Assembly (NCBI RefSeq): GCF_017377855.1
Contig: NZ_JAFREP010000005.1
Location: 372,001 to 436,000, forward strand
Length of the DNA: 64,000 nucleotides
Source: Acanthopleuribacter pedis
Lineage (GTDB): Bacteria; Acidobacteriota; Holophagae; Acanthopleuribacterales; Acanthopleuribacteraceae
Direction: 5' to 3'
In this document: piece by piece, positions 32,901-37,183 of the stretch
Position numbering within the stretch: position 1 is the stretch's first letter
How the letters are laid out: each line of letters begins with the position of its first letter
Notes under the pieces: generated by a model
Seen by the model: the letters and a program-made list of their open reading frames with translations, nothing else
What the model was told of the DNA's origin: nothing
Database searches by the model: none
Program-made: the position numbers and the translations under genes

Positions 32901-34802
32901 GCGCCCTTTGACGCCGCCGCCGTGGTTGCCGACTTCTCAGACGTCTATCAAACTGCCGACCAGCATCCCAACGTGACCAACGTGACCGCTGCCGACAAAG
33001 TCGTTCACTGGCGCTTGGACGCCGGGACCAACGGCACCGCCAATGATGGGTCGGGGAATGAGCGTCACGGCGTTGCTTCCGACATTAATTGGCTTTCCGA
33101 GTTCAACCCGGTAACCGGGCTGCGTGATCAGATTGGCAGCCGCGACCTGATGCTGGACGGCGGTGGCATCTTGTCGCCGAGCCTGTTGGGAGAGGGGCTG
33201 GCGTTGCATCCCGGCCAAGCCGGCGCGCGTGTGGCCGCAAGTCAAATGGCCGGCCTGAGTGGCGCCTTCTCGTGGAGTTTCTGGGTTCAACCCAACCAAA
33301 GTGGTGCGTCACTGGGTGGTGTTCAGCGACTGCTGACCGTCGCCGGAGAGCGCTTGGGCGTCAGCATTGGTGAAGATGATCGCCTGCTTTTGGTGGCCGA
33401 CGGCGTTGTTCAGGGTACCTCTGCCGCCGCCCTCGCCCTCGATCAATGGGTCCATGTGGCGCTTGTGGCTGAACCGGGCCAAAACGCCGCGTTGTACCTG
33501 AATGGAAATCGAGTGGCCGAAGTTGGTCTGGCCGCCGATTTGACCCTTGCCGACGGTCCCGTGGTATTCGGTGGCCGGGACGACGGTCTCAAAGGCGCCG
33601 ACGCCGGCTTTGACCAAGCCGGCTTGTGGCTGACGCCGCTGACACCCGCCCAGATTCACTGGTTACACCAAAACCCCGCCGGTGCGAGCTGGGCCAAACA
33701 GCCGCGTTCCGTCACCAAGGTAGGTGAACCTGAAACGACAACCGCGGCGCCGCCCGTTGAAACGACAGCCCCCGCCGCGGTGGTGGTTTCTACCGGTACC
33801 GAGATCTTGCGGAACCGCAATCTTTCCGAGGAGCTTTATCAAACCGAGCAAGACCTGGTTCTCGACGCCACCACCCTGGAGCTGAACGGAAGCCTGATTG
33901 CGCGTTCTATTGAGTTGCGTAACGGCAGTCGTTTAACCCACCCTGTCCTTGCCGACGGCCAACCGGGTGTCTTGCTCATCGCCGCCGCCGAGCGGATCGA
34001 GATCGACCGAAGTTCGTTGATTGACCTCGACGGCCGTGGTTGGCATCAGCAGGGTGAGGCCGTGAATCCCGCGCATGCCGTGACCGCTACCGGCGACCAT
34101 GTCGGTACGCCTTACGGCTCCGTGTTTAAACCCGACACCCCGGGCGGTGGCGAGCAGGGCGGCGGCAGCGTCGTCTTGATCGCGCCCGAGATCATTCTGG
34201 ATGGTCGGATCCTAGCCCGTGGGGTCGGCACCAGTTCCGGTGGTTCGATTCTCATTCAAGCCGCCGATGTGTCGGGTGACGGGACCATGGATGTCTCCGG
34301 CGGCAGTGGCGAAAATGGTCGAGGTGGTGCCGGTCGTCTGGCTGTCCATGCCGACCAAACCTTCCGTTTTGGCGGTACCATGATCACCGGTCTCACCAAC
34401 CGAGCCGCGATTCTGATCGCGGACAGCCGTGGCGAGAACCGTCGCCTGATAGCCCGTTGGCCTGAGCCGGAGCGCCTCGCACAACCCCTGCGTCCCGTGT
34501 TACCGCCGCCGCTGCACCTGGTCCAGTCGGACTTTAGCAACGTGCGCGTCTTTGCCGGTCGCCTGGTTGCCGAGGTCCAAACAGAGGTCGACTTGAGTGC
34601 CTACCTCGGCTTCTCCGCTCAGAGCCCACAAGGTGTGGTTCGTTTGGGTGAGGCAAGCCGTATCGAGGCCGACCGTTGGTTGATCCAGTTGGATGGGGAG
34701 CGCCTCAGCCCACGCTTGGAAACGCTTGATTTCATCTTCGAGGTCGTCAATCGCGAGCAGTTACTCATCGATCCGAGCACCGTGCCGGTCCGCGAGCCCT
34801 AG
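11904..34802 (+). CDS. Giant secreted protein, 7,632 residues: carboxypeptidase-regulatory-like ladder, beta-helix, Ig/Fn3 and LamG-like modules
   Basis: An uninterrupted 22.9-kb gene. ATG 11904 is chosen because CGGAG lies 7 bases upstream and the first 17 residues form a signal peptide (MMRFLG...LPIFA). In order: a unique N-terminal region with a CARDB-like segment near residue 380; from about 870 to 2,900 many carboxypeptidase-regulatory-like beta-sandwiches (recurring G.V.D..G.P...A.V...G and DG.F.L..VP motifs); an Ig-like segment to about 3,195; beta-helix-like repeats to about 5,450 (LRNGA.L, GGSIWL, GGGRIAVY); Ig-like 5,456-5,650; Fn3 5,653-5,739; LamG-like modules near 5,746, 5,963, 6,283, 6,500, 6,826 and 7,036, with Fn3 near 6,733; and a final beta-helix block 7,306-7,560. 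It is followed by a strong hairpin. A cell-surface or exported role in adhesion or glycan/protein binding is inferred; no catalytic motif was seen. Confidence 0.9.
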   Translation: MMRFLGLILVCLPIFAYQSEPEAEPLTPLQALFRVEQQGFQVSPERQVLLMEDPEGSVFFEYFYDGEIPEGLRLEALLVSPNGTQTPLSQPYARGRLEITRDQIDEEGTWQLTNLQLMDGDALLAESNPEVLTIEAVAELLVSRATVEQLSREELAELGYVFSEDDYRAVRFNLSLLMGAVEVPVEVPVLIPTAKSEIFSRPEVIQDPFGTFKILVSEPRFPGYPALGFDPDTSSRSVASDSYMLSLIVIPGKIHHLKSLFRVAVVTMNAAPEGIDARVDNLKAKIEFPVPTKYGHPLGLSDTQNGGLERPMVYLGADGEIGTWDDREYIDAAEEAMAEYYLRGNVPGIHDVRFDIQGQAHLGNDRTIPVRSEATARVYVRNPDFTVTFEHPETVAEGEPYDLTMHINNVGAIPLNDFHIEIDPYRLVGVTMAAGTNPTQRAGDIPPGGEAALTWGLRADTTGQVVASYYRVEEGISSALQLSVGVSPTGETLTNRVLSFPAGFRGSFEPALRDPIIRLAKKVYDLSHMEPEEVPGHLLPVTGGVATAFNEELAFAGATLGLGADAAQVRLGLMRSVIGAMDGVEAIDRMRRESSRLGEPEMEAIFEPFLREAAATRSARELLLWMARESFESDNTGVVLVEGPVGMTVSAEDALGRVVATTGALDLPFSAWFDLGDGRHLAWLGEMSGSVTLKPRAVNGQPLRVHAVFNRNAETELLYFDSGSWSPSTDPDLVLLPESAQWHILEDGVSRFVAAETVPNQAFTLVGVKQMASNQVPGADPYGRHITFMFSKPVDLRAFSDLADHITINGHPVQTAKVHHDPRFLMVKSPRPVGPYQTNEFELFDITARDGTVIAYDRGTFEGDAFFNGVRVTGRVVDRSGSDIQDATVYLELPAASGDGDQRGLIIVDKATPDDAGRYQFDFVPVHMGGIPVPPTEDNPFEFDASLLDRLRGFLNARRKFRVTVQLADGRFEFREFHAQAPGQEVIAEFSFLNRGTIYGQVTDADGLPIADSRVFAQSEGRTEAARFLVPTDENGMYRIEGIEVGRVLLKTVGRNGAIGMRSLFLTRADSPMRADIGFTGVASRLSGRVLRMVDGQAEPVANAVVGWAAEGTQPLQWRPHPLSSFIAPYNGITEADTAGFYNLEDIPAGTGILWAFADGYYQQLYLNLAGVEGMTQDLLQREADAMVYGTVRGRVVDIQNFPLQGLEVRVGGFETLSASDGSFELAGLPLYQSLNGTIEIQATLRDAMNQTLLRGKASVGLSPENPLVENVLITAISDPKVSGEYLDNAGNPIPFAPIYNPPDDGLKGGAFAYTDHQGRFTGSLFDTSRFPGMYWDPHQGVQTGNNLFSGYRFPKIAITEVTVGLAGYENVVVQEEPQSQVRVRLVDGQGAPVIGRIQVHGYLPSNHKESLGMPVWGQMYSVTTEQDGSYLFTQLNVRDTTIHGTHPLLGETNRYEYVPQPLAEGDEIPVITLAFSSQNEPTNLYGRLMGTDGVTPAPEGTLVIARVGGVIAKTRTNPEGWYWFDTLVSTAAKQRVNVAAYHPDSREWVAEIVEIDGEMRFRHDMTLSGRGSVQVRLVDAEGNLLDTGSVSVHYTDGTYQEPSADDLFGELQINEIVLSDQVLPGQEAVLFENLPVGEVTVKGVHGNGLTGMSRVSIPRDGRYLEVFVRVETPASISGIFTGLDEVPVAEGEVQLRHRSELMLQKVTAGETDPEPGLFVFEALPMRKYSLHGRDPDTGLKGSLEVQPTPFNPDPRVNLRIDPVGHIDGVVQYEGQVVANAKILVMDDRGEVSGRKVKFYTGTDEFGRFEIRNLPLDRYVLKVETHLTPARGLGYAHLLESNQNVTAEVAFRSLHEVALSVTLPDGQPARFMRVSMNRGVYKSFSGAIGYTDENGLVVMRNLPPGAYQIWIQEQRYLDQLVRHLNIGAEDPQRIDHAVQFDGWGSVYGQVTDEVGVPLDFPVIVQFLQNSASAQIWTKISTDAAGFFRWDRVPLNTTLRLIAVSNQSFESESATVLVTEHGDAQEVNVRMRRMTRASGQVQFADGTPAPYAKVWVEEPMEIIGQADAQGRFTLEPVRSGQITLFAKDALSPRSTQVGLVSENQGDGTVQPHTDVTLRLAGVGSASGRVTLSDGTGVNHGYAYLENVETGAVTEVALFADGSWLRNLLPLGNYRYRAFDAERLEWAADEPEFSLAADGGSVTADLSFHPSYEVRGRVLAPGGLNGIENALVELQRAPATAGGRWQRVFRTTSRDDGFYFMEHVYPGAYRVVVTDELSENVLTAELLVRDGDVVDFDLELRAARNLSGVVVNAANQALYPGTVRAFAPNGRVIADARLNALGEFRMEDLSYDQVHLAVSALGGWYTFERTVGLQSGDNAVSFVGPATVTVTGRVVVQQNEPAPANVAVIYGGISRGSKVPDNGLFQFSLVPAGQVMDLWVGSSRGTRTVQVGPFDADTDLGDILLDNTPPQLAEFPNGIDLTAMPATVTIPVVETDATSGFDPTRTKVWLNGNPIAAYLVPDNNAVVLRFNDFPSWAVRGHNVLKVQAGNLAGVFTTRTYALNINVPGTALAVRVIDAGDGVVAGTEVWLENGSRRVVDENGRVYFYGLANGEHRVWSMNTLKGVFTTVTMNNTELLSVAQDLYLQPAGAFQGRVTDLEGLPLSGVTVWAGNQPAQSDENGLYRLAPYPIGVPIDLRVEDPVHGFGYLEPNSLSVAGSTSFNQDIQVTPTGTLVGVVTDQDGATPITDVTVILDFDSLPDAFGQAVQVDADGAFRMENVPPRPLQLTARQNNGDRAGFVTFDAMQPGQTVTLNIALEPVGRVQGRLLGRDGSPLAGISLEVHDARKRAFAQAVSAGDGTFTLDTVPYGDFSLFAEDQNTLAYVTHAFTLSENTLSLGDVTMVADLAPQVVIQVPSIFDPTLLRSLSYNVTDDRQLASITLVADDYPEHGVSGELDGIGGGGGLPVPLPEPTPHGTFALTATVVDHFGQTGTWRGQLVVGEDLTPPTLTITEPTDTPTVTEGETLRVRFTSDSVRTVISYQGVDLRLASGGAYNDRYQDVRVPPVSASGVIALDVAAYDQKGNVARASVPINVQDVSYSGAPALQVISHRDGQPMPLNLDRDLTLTLRARMSDPDGLLRQEIFVDGVSVFADSVFAESRVVTYRHVLPPAATAREQLEIRWVAEDVGFNQSEQTITLVNINGTLFDADNPLQANRLSSPYDGQTLILAGGTHLIDGRHAPRDLILVNEAEVRQTPSSPDLLSNAAVTELDVTGNLVVDVGSWISADQTGFPELALYPDASAFPTHGGLSQNETDSRLAPGSLIEPMTVGNERGGGALRLHAANFYLFGTVSADGGNWGQKYGPGGSIWLQSPNLIGFGDVRANAFRPGDSVMSGDAGGGRIAVHGAGADLTLSAAGRRSSGHGTVFMKFPDASMADGTRDTLRIAGRDAARMGHITPLPWFTGVVGEDVTFLPTQQGPDGYRDKLILPFDFGIDHYRGLYVWRDGAPEQRARIDRSVANELVSEVNQAFPVFQAGDRIRIGYPLDEIELIDGGRLMTESGVLDERLVFQGGYLQTEQTLTLREEQITGNGINLLGDFQINRLQLNAGQELHASGSLTLTELTLAEGAVLRGAQVVDAPSLYIQADQMVIDGEIILAAKLGNLPHLGRHGGLIRGDAAASALTSGSLYRPGVFAGGVGGFLHLGFDTLTLNGSLSVRDQDVAGALLLEGRLLQGSGSLNASGGRNAIAPAYPGGRLAVWVDDVSGFSGDMAAFGYTDPVGDNQISGAGTLFIKTAADVQGRLIVDNGGRQALVDSTLLPIFGTRSAGAGTTTTTLAGNFPAYNEFVGMYLSLEGQEPQAIVAQTETTLTLAGEIPTLAAGQTVTALHRFDELVARGGAALYTTDRIEVSGEVVLDGGTVNAPVERTNAGTTRLFRDGAGELSQDDGTRVYEVDNFHLTVRFPMDVERISLRNGATLTYYEPIRVGLLEADQATLRSGLSDAGFGVTSETVTLINNSVWTAVDNDPDLVPARINIDVRGTLSLDAGSTIIADQLRGGGLSAGTLGYDHGGYDFNVNGDKNNAIYGSAIRPVYRPRSGGGAIRLRCGVLDLSGTVSAPGASSSTLSHGGSIWIEALQWLGSGRIDTGDRPGRIALYHGGDTSFLNRYQIVTYPADTGRLYSAGTLYLKGPDQAHGELIINQEQLQNNTEERMARSLRLTGVTGPAEITLAGNDTDPDPLVIHDPSWTELPDGLDGLWVRFTVDGTAYETQILTNQGGRLELAPPASGVLPDVVPVDTTLRFRLKLDRLHLLNGAQLYFAGDLELGELVLDDSGRFGSIWARDLHGMPENWTLTDSRLRLTLDEPTWDAVSISLQNSELWLDKPIVLNRLSLVNSAVKHSASMSGMAAPLYQPWLHVTAQEVTMDAQSRFAHGGFGQWWLSGNSSRNHGGTYNLSSGETYGALFQPNLPGSSGSQPGGRIYLKTEVLNAGVFDVVSRSGASGSIWVDAGTVTGRVELKAGMTPEAQSNHGGGRVAFYYDHIDQAEIIADTSATYSSGTFLLQNRADAYGTLVIDNKGVGDENTRLTTLPTFAPLTVDANRIQETGAGTSTLWLPGVDLPDFFRGYQLVVNGDESALFPITAMTVRDGGLEIRVTGDLPTLQVGDILSPVLRLARLDLCLGCQLGPAGLRIMTGETYPAGHVFNGGTENFVDAPNVADGHLILDNFTMEIQGPVDYSAVTLRNGATLRLKNSHNQIGQLVVDGGSVFVEPYDASEPTLIADDLHLRDGAELAVLFLEVRNELKVYSGAVLKGMVFEGENIHWGSDWLDYAEHPIFGGAGSRDSNKRSFGDFRQPWEVMNGFARLRIKAGTADINGTVFPGFDPEAGDPKAGGALWAEITTLRGAGRIHSDAPPTSNPMVAFPGGGRIAVYYGDMSQWHGGISANGALFQENSNTIVSGSGTVFMKSDLQTYGELWVHGIDDPSFPGSTRVSGLGRHRLSDGFQVDGTVLTDPGAEFLHSLRGLTLVIDEEGTPQRFEIVDNTHDTLTVDRPLPALTAGTLITAELHLDRVWLTGGARLHTPDHVVLHGGFQPAPNGADRGDLWCRRLSFPSDELTLTTGSLGLRVEESTNLTSVTVSDATLVVNGDLNLTRLTLNAGGTLTHTKIFPAGQRPYAVPSEGLHLTLDQLVIAAGARVDVDGLGPNSDVAGQTSSTHAGRVRISDRTYGSLFEPNLPGGRNGGGLVDIRARIIQHDGEVTARGYLGGSIRLEAETLTGNGLISVDSTPPASGILGSAGRVALYYDENQLTRLPSAASYGDPNAIVAQPGAGTVYLRRRQDEHGDLYLVNGARGDAGSYATPLNAVGSFTLPAPLADPRVIVQPDADWRTGYEGMEIIDLQTQARYRIVAFDRTSLTLDRPISPVPGAGWAYRGQAPIRRVYTGNAVFEALDPNEVQAEVVDGFETTPPTINSVTLDLPLADAALSGQPFRVTVDASDNSTLAEVVATFAGETQTRTGSGPFVFAFNAPTVSEVTGYPLQVTARDAVGNQSQSEQTLNVFPADQEAPALTLEAPLVDAEVDAGVSMTVRVSATDNYGLDQIIIRFGNRTETVVIADKATAVTEERLITVPEVVGDQALLLQVEVLDASGLSQTMDRSVQVRDTTPPPPPISPSFTPESDALVVRWAAPVDAPADLAGFELALDGVGDPVTLAAEVTEYRFSGLTPDTTYAFSLRSLDASGNRSEPLLESLSTLTESGAALLAAPDAWWSFDRNLEAQNAMSMSGSAAGMAVAPMQDVMRNADGLTVATWFRADVVSGSQSLFEVVGSGTSERLFELYLSGDRLYFHTDQGTGSSGQVTNVAGIEAGRWYRTVATVDYNSRQMHLYLDGVQVASRSVSGSGLTEDSPHASMTLGGRASNSRHFLGDLRDTQVWRTPWPAGDVAKDWAYPGAVVDGAAAARAGFLIRPDYQMVAAWSLDGRNTTLAVDRSGNQNHGTFNAVTWESTGAHLFAVPDHIAGLPGASGPQQVIDHGLFGRALVFDGTQTELVWTAPVWQDTGFATAIMVRLDALPSDLARDMVVFQLGNAQLKIDTQNRPVWQTRDGTLVTGTDPLQSGRWYHLGVNRDQGTTHQLIVDGVVVASAPVTDSTRPDGAWTLAAGVGGTEPLVGALDEWLLWSRPVSAADLGRLATQPLSEANTGAAFRMVEAVQWQGDATGLDVSWQPVVDGPPAAGWLLTLDGGTPIRLSAATRSYRFSGLIPERGYQLQVQAETAGGDVSRGVIHAVATAAVSAATDLGPTARVYLPFDAAQGQQQSLSFTHDDGKIRMPTPGTLLDGAEGFTFAAWIKTPSNSGTRQILEVVGNTTSEIPFDIYLSSGRIYLRAERDLAQSTTTLSSSSSLNVANNQWHRLVAVVDYVGNTLKIYLNGEEVASRSSIQTGAGPLIAPWIKTIVIGGHSTSAGRIFGGSMGDVQLWRKPWQAADVAHDWDLPGRSADQLTSGTQLQATRDLVFHLISQQSEGSTIFDRSGSGMHGVVAQPSWDAPPPINWFKDPLGDLVLAHNGLSTDPNGKIGAAGDFGFGMTHAHLDVPNLQTQQGVSVAWWLKVAAAGQDATVLTRSNQNEGLAVGLDTDLRPWLLTAAGNRQTAGAALTPGVWHQLTLTLHPSEGSRLYLDGRPVVASTEPATLTAGPWRFAHGLYQIGRLNGAVDEFTLWETRLTPAQILRASSQTEMQQHGDLFEVAVNHAEVVDWVVSSERNALRFTWQPPAGTLAEISGYRVYRDGVATGIFVAAPQTTHYWDGLDANGRHTLRVTTVDTFGNESTGVTMVGWTGGDPAAASAPATPTAWYDFNQPGLSATIANFPARGALVRVDDAAGDAFAGAGGVTLACWFRTDATSPSSQNLVQIWSGNNTMMRINLSSGRLRAYARASGSGSSYSLTTTPVFNDGLWHRAVVAADFTGQTLKIFVDGALVAERTVSYGVSAVAETTQVTRFEVSQDSSNYFVGSLWDAQIWRAPFDAAAVVADFSDVYQTADQHPNVTNVTAADKVVHWRLDAGTNGTANDGSGNERHGVASDINWLSEFNPVTGLRDQIGSRDLMLDGGGILSPSLLGEGLALHPGQAGARVAASQMAGLSGAFSWSFWVQPNQSGASLGGVQRLLTVAGERLGVSIGEDDRLLLVADGVVQGTSAAALALDQWVHVALVAEPGQNAALYLNGNRVAEVGLAADLTLADGPVVFGGRDDGLKGADAGFDQAGLWLTPLTPAQIHWLHQNPAGASWAKQPRSVTKVGEPETTTAAPPVETTAPAAVVVSTGTEILRNRNLSEELYQTEQDLVLDATTLELNGSLIARSIELRNGSRLTHPVLADGQPGVLLIAAAERIEIDRSSLIDLDGRGWHQQGEAVNPAHAVTATGDHVGTPYGSVFKPDTPGGGEQGGGSVVLIAPEIILDGRILARGVGTSSGGSILIQAADVSGDGTMDVSGGSGENGRGGAGRLAVHADQTFRFGGTMITGLTNRAAILIADSRGENRRLIARWPEPERLAQPLRPVLPPPLHLVQSDFSNVRVFAGRLVAEVQTEVDLSAYLGFSAQSPQGVVRLGEASRIEADRWLIQLDGERLSPRLETLDFIFEVVNREQLLIDPSTVPVREP
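23589..34802 (+). repeat. 11.2-kb paralogous block, collinear with positions 3-11201
   Basis: From codon 3,896 to the stop, the second giant gene matches the entire visible part of the first (11,214 versus 11,199 bases), with the same module order. Similarity is moderate in the beta-helix and LamG parts and very high at the C-terminus: in a 45-residue stretch starting LELNGSLIARS I count 42 identities. This indicates an old tandem gene duplication whose C-terminal block has been held constant or homogenised. Confidence 0.85.
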
Positions 34803-34811
34803 ACAAAAAAA

Positions 34812-34850
34812 GAAGGAAGCGCCTGGAAACCGGCTCTTCCTTCTCTTTTG
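34812..34850 (+). terminator. Rho-independent terminator after second giant gene
   Basis: A 12-bp stem with one mismatch (GAAGGAAGCGCC 34812-34823, GGCTCTTCCTTC 34832-34843) with an 8-base loop, followed by TCTTTTGCTTTTTC. It lies 10 bases beyond the TAG stop. Confidence 0.75.
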
Positions 34851-34903
34851 CTTTTTCTTTTTTTGGCGGTCGGGAAACGTTCTATGGGAGGGGACTCACC
34901 TTC

Positions 34904-35049
34904 TTAACCCGCATTTCTCACAAGGATTCGTCGCGAGAAGCTGAAAGCCTTGTGAGTACGAAGATTACGATCAAGTAATGCGGAAGGCCGCCCCCTCGTA
35001 ATCGCATGGCTTGCCCCGTACCAGAATCCCTTGTGAGAAATGCGGGTTA
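34904..35049. repeat. 146-bp palindromic element, enlarged member of a dispersed family
   Basis: The ends are inverted repeats of about 20 bases (AACCCGCATTTCTCACAAGG and CCTTGTGAGAAATGCGGGTT). The left 50 bases also match the reverse complement of the compact element at 60862-60927 almost base for base, including the core GCGAGAAGCTGAAAGCC. Relative to that copy, this one carries about 80 extra central bases, themselves containing the inverted pair GATTACGA/TCGTAATC. It may be a non-autonomous element mobilised by a transposase, possibly the one encoded 430 bases downstream (inference). Confidence 0.7.
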
Positions 35050-35482
35050 GGTTAAATCAGGGAAGCCATTTCCCCTTAATCGGTTTGATTTTGTCCGTGA
35101 GGGTGAAGATGGGGGTGATGTAAAAAAACGGTTAAGATAATTTTGTTCTGTTGCTAGAATTGTCTTTGCCAAACCTCGCATGGAGAAAAATGAAAAATAT
35201 CTCTTTGCGATTCAAAAATACGCACCAAAGACACGGGCTTATCTGGCGCGATTCGATAAAGGAATCTGTCCAGAGCGCCCGACCCAAATTCGTTCAAGAA
35301 TGCGGCTACCGGTTTCTTGGCAGTTCCAACCGGCGAACCTTTGACGTGACAGTCCCCACCTGTCCGTTTGAAGAGGTCCTAATCGTCGGTAGGAATTTTT
35401 TTAGCCAAAAGACGGGTCACGCCCCTAGATTTGGTAAATGCAACGGTAATACGGTTGGTTTTCCTATCGGGGGAGGTTCGAC
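35050..35482 (+). other. Intergenic leader of the transposase gene
   Basis: About 430 bases, clearly lower in GC than the giant genes, with no convincing gene. Near its end it contains GTGACAG...CTGTCC (35346-35365), resembling the GGTGACAGG/CCTGTCACC motifs of the tandem array downstream of the transposase. GGGGGAGG at 35470-35477 is the transposase ribosome-binding site. Confidence 0.45.
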
Positions 35483-36430
35483 ATGAGTCGACGCCCTCGA
35501 ATTAAACTTGAGAAACCCATTGCTCATTACCATGTGATGACGCGAACCGCACAACAAGAATTTTACCTTGGCGATGACTACGTGCCAGGTTTTAAGCAGG
35601 TTATGCTGGATATTTTCCAGGACGTTGCCTCCGTTTTTTACGTGGACATCCTTGCGTGGGTGATTATGGACAACCATTATCATCTCTGTCTTGAGGTGCA
35701 GAAACCGCCGAAGGATGCAGAAGACCTCAGACGTCGGTTTGAGCGCCTCCAGGAGATCAATGTAGGAAAAAGGCGATGGCAACCTAACCTAGCTGATGCT
35801 TGTTATAAGCGATTTACCGATCTTTCTGAATTCATGAAATCGGTAAATTATCGAACCGCAATTGCGTTCAACGGTGCGAGAGGTACCAAAGGCCATTTGT
35901 GGGGTGCCCGATACAAAAGCAAAATCGTCGAGGATGAAAACGGCCTGCTAAAAGTCATGTGCTACATCGAGCATAATCCCGTGACTGCAGGTTTGTGCAG
36001 AACGTCGTCCGCATACCCGTGGTGTTCTGCCGGTTATCTTAAGCGGGGGCTTGCTAGGGGGGAGGCGATTGACTTTCCTGCAATCGATTTCCTTAAGAAC
36101 CAACCCCGCAAACGTCGTGCGCGAAATTATATCGAACTGGTAGACGAACTCGCGTTAAGGCTCCAGGGCTTGCCCTCAGATCCCGAGATAGGCATTAAAT
36201 CATACGCGTTGCCTATTTCTGATGCGGAGCTTGAAGCGTGGCGGAAAGAGTTTGCGTCCAAGGCTCCTGAGGATTGGTCGCATCAGGCGTTTGGGTCCGA
36301 AGCTTTTCAAAGAGAGATCGCACTTCAAGAACAGACCAAGATGCAGAAGGTCACCAAAGTCCGCCGAGAGGCGGTCAAACGAAGGCGATGCGAATCTGAC
36401 GATCAAGGTGCAAAAAACAAGCACATGTAA
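35483..36430 (+). CDS. REP-associated tyrosine transposase-like protein (Y1/HUH, RAYT family)
   Basis: A single-strand DNA transposase-type protein of 315 residues. The HUH metal-binding motif is in MDNHYHLCLEV (His65-Tyr-His67). The family signatures HYHVMTR near the N-terminus, GHLWGARYKSK (138-147) and CYIEHNPVTAGL (160-171) are present. The catalytic tyrosine is probably Tyr123 in SVNYRTAIAFN, but this should be checked by alignment. ATG 35483 is chosen for the GGGGGAGG site 5 bases upstream. Domesticated members of this family act on palindromic REP-type repeats, and here repeats flank the gene on both sides (34904-35049 and 36554-37183). The basic, low-complexity C-terminus is unremarkable. 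GC content is lower than in the giant genes, consistent with acquisition by transfer. Confidence 0.88.
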   Translation: MSRRPRIKLEKPIAHYHVMTRTAQQEFYLGDDYVPGFKQVMLDIFQDVASVFYVDILAWVIMDNHYHLCLEVQKPPKDAEDLRRRFERLQEINVGKRRWQPNLADACYKRFTDLSEFMKSVNYRTAIAFNGARGTKGHLWGARYKSKIVEDENGLLKVMCYIEHNPVTAGLCRTSSAYPWCSAGYLKRGLARGEAIDFPAIDFLKNQPRKRRARNYIELVDELALRLQGLPSDPEIGIKSYALPISDAELEAWRKEFASKAPEDWSHQAFGSEAFQREIALQEQTKMQKVTKVRREAVKRRRCESDDQGAKNKHM

Positions 36431-36553
36431 GCGTAACTGAAATAAAAAAAGAAACTTAGAAACAAGGTCTGCTTGTTTGAATGCCCGTGGTGCGCCTGCT
36501 CAAAGTTTGAAATCCAAAAAACAAAAAGAAAAGAGACTAAGTCTACCTGCTTC

Positions 36554-37183
36554 AGGCAATTTGGCAAAAGGAGAACGGCCAAAGGTCCCCGCATCACCGA
36601 AATCCACGGGTGACCGGGCGTCAAGTGAGACCATATCCCTAATAAATAAAGTTGCTTAAACCTGCCTGTCACCTGTTCGCGGTCCTCATGCTTAAGTGCT
36701 TAAACCTGCCTGTCACCTGTTCGCGGTCCTCAGGCAATTCGGTTGTTCCCCGGACATAGAATGGCGGTTTACTCGAATCACCGGGAATTTGGCAAAAGGA
36801 GAACGGCCAAAAGTCCCCGCATCAACGAAATCCATGGGTGACAGGGGGCTGAGCTAGGTCGTATCTCTATTAAATGCAGTTGTTTCAATCTGCCTGTCAC
36901 ATGTTCGAGATGGTGCTTGTTTTTTCGCCTAGTTGCATCGCTCTTAAACCTACCTGTCACCAGTTCGCGTTAGGCAATTCGGTTGTTCCCCGGACATAGA
37001 ATGGCGGTTTACTCGACTCACCGGGAATTTGGCAAAAGGAGAACGGCCAAAAGTCCCCGAATCACCGAAATTCATGGGTGACAAGGGGCTGAGCTAGGTC
37101 GTATCTCTATTAAATGCAGTTGTTTCAATCTGCCTGTCACCTGCTCGAGATGGTGCTTGCTTTTTCGCCTAGCTGCATCGCTC
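36554..37183. repeat. Tandem array of 240-bp units with inverted GGTGACA/TGTCACC motifs
   Basis: Unit 2 (36732-36971) and unit 3 (36972-37183) repeat with an exact 240-base offset, sharing AGGCAATTCGGTTGTTCC, GGCAAAAGGAGAACGGCC and CTCGAGATGGTGCTTG-type blocks. Unit 1 (36554-36731) is diverged and lacks about 48 bases. In units 2 and 3 GGTGACA (36837, 37077) faces CCTGTCAC (36893, 37133) about 50 bases away, an arrangement like paired REP sequences (REPIN). Extra CCTGTCACC copies occur at 36665, 36709 and 36953. No coding potential is evident. The location just after a RAYT-like gene suggests these are its substrates (inference). Confidence 0.75.
36654..36732. repeat. 44-bp direct repeat inside the array
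   Basis: GCTTAAACCTGCCTGTCACC followed by TGTTCGCGGTCCTCA occurs twice (36654-36688 and 36698-36732), an offset of 44 bases. A third, partial version is at 36942-36970. Each copy contains the CCTGTCACC motif. Confidence 0.7.

Noticed and set aside
35151..35486. 111-codon frame upstream of the transposase
   Set aside because: It overlaps the transposase start, has no ribosome site or domain, and its composition is not protein-like.
36554..37183. 240-bp tandem array as a CRISPR
   Set aside because: The repeats are long and contiguous, without unique spacers of constant size, and no cas genes are nearby.
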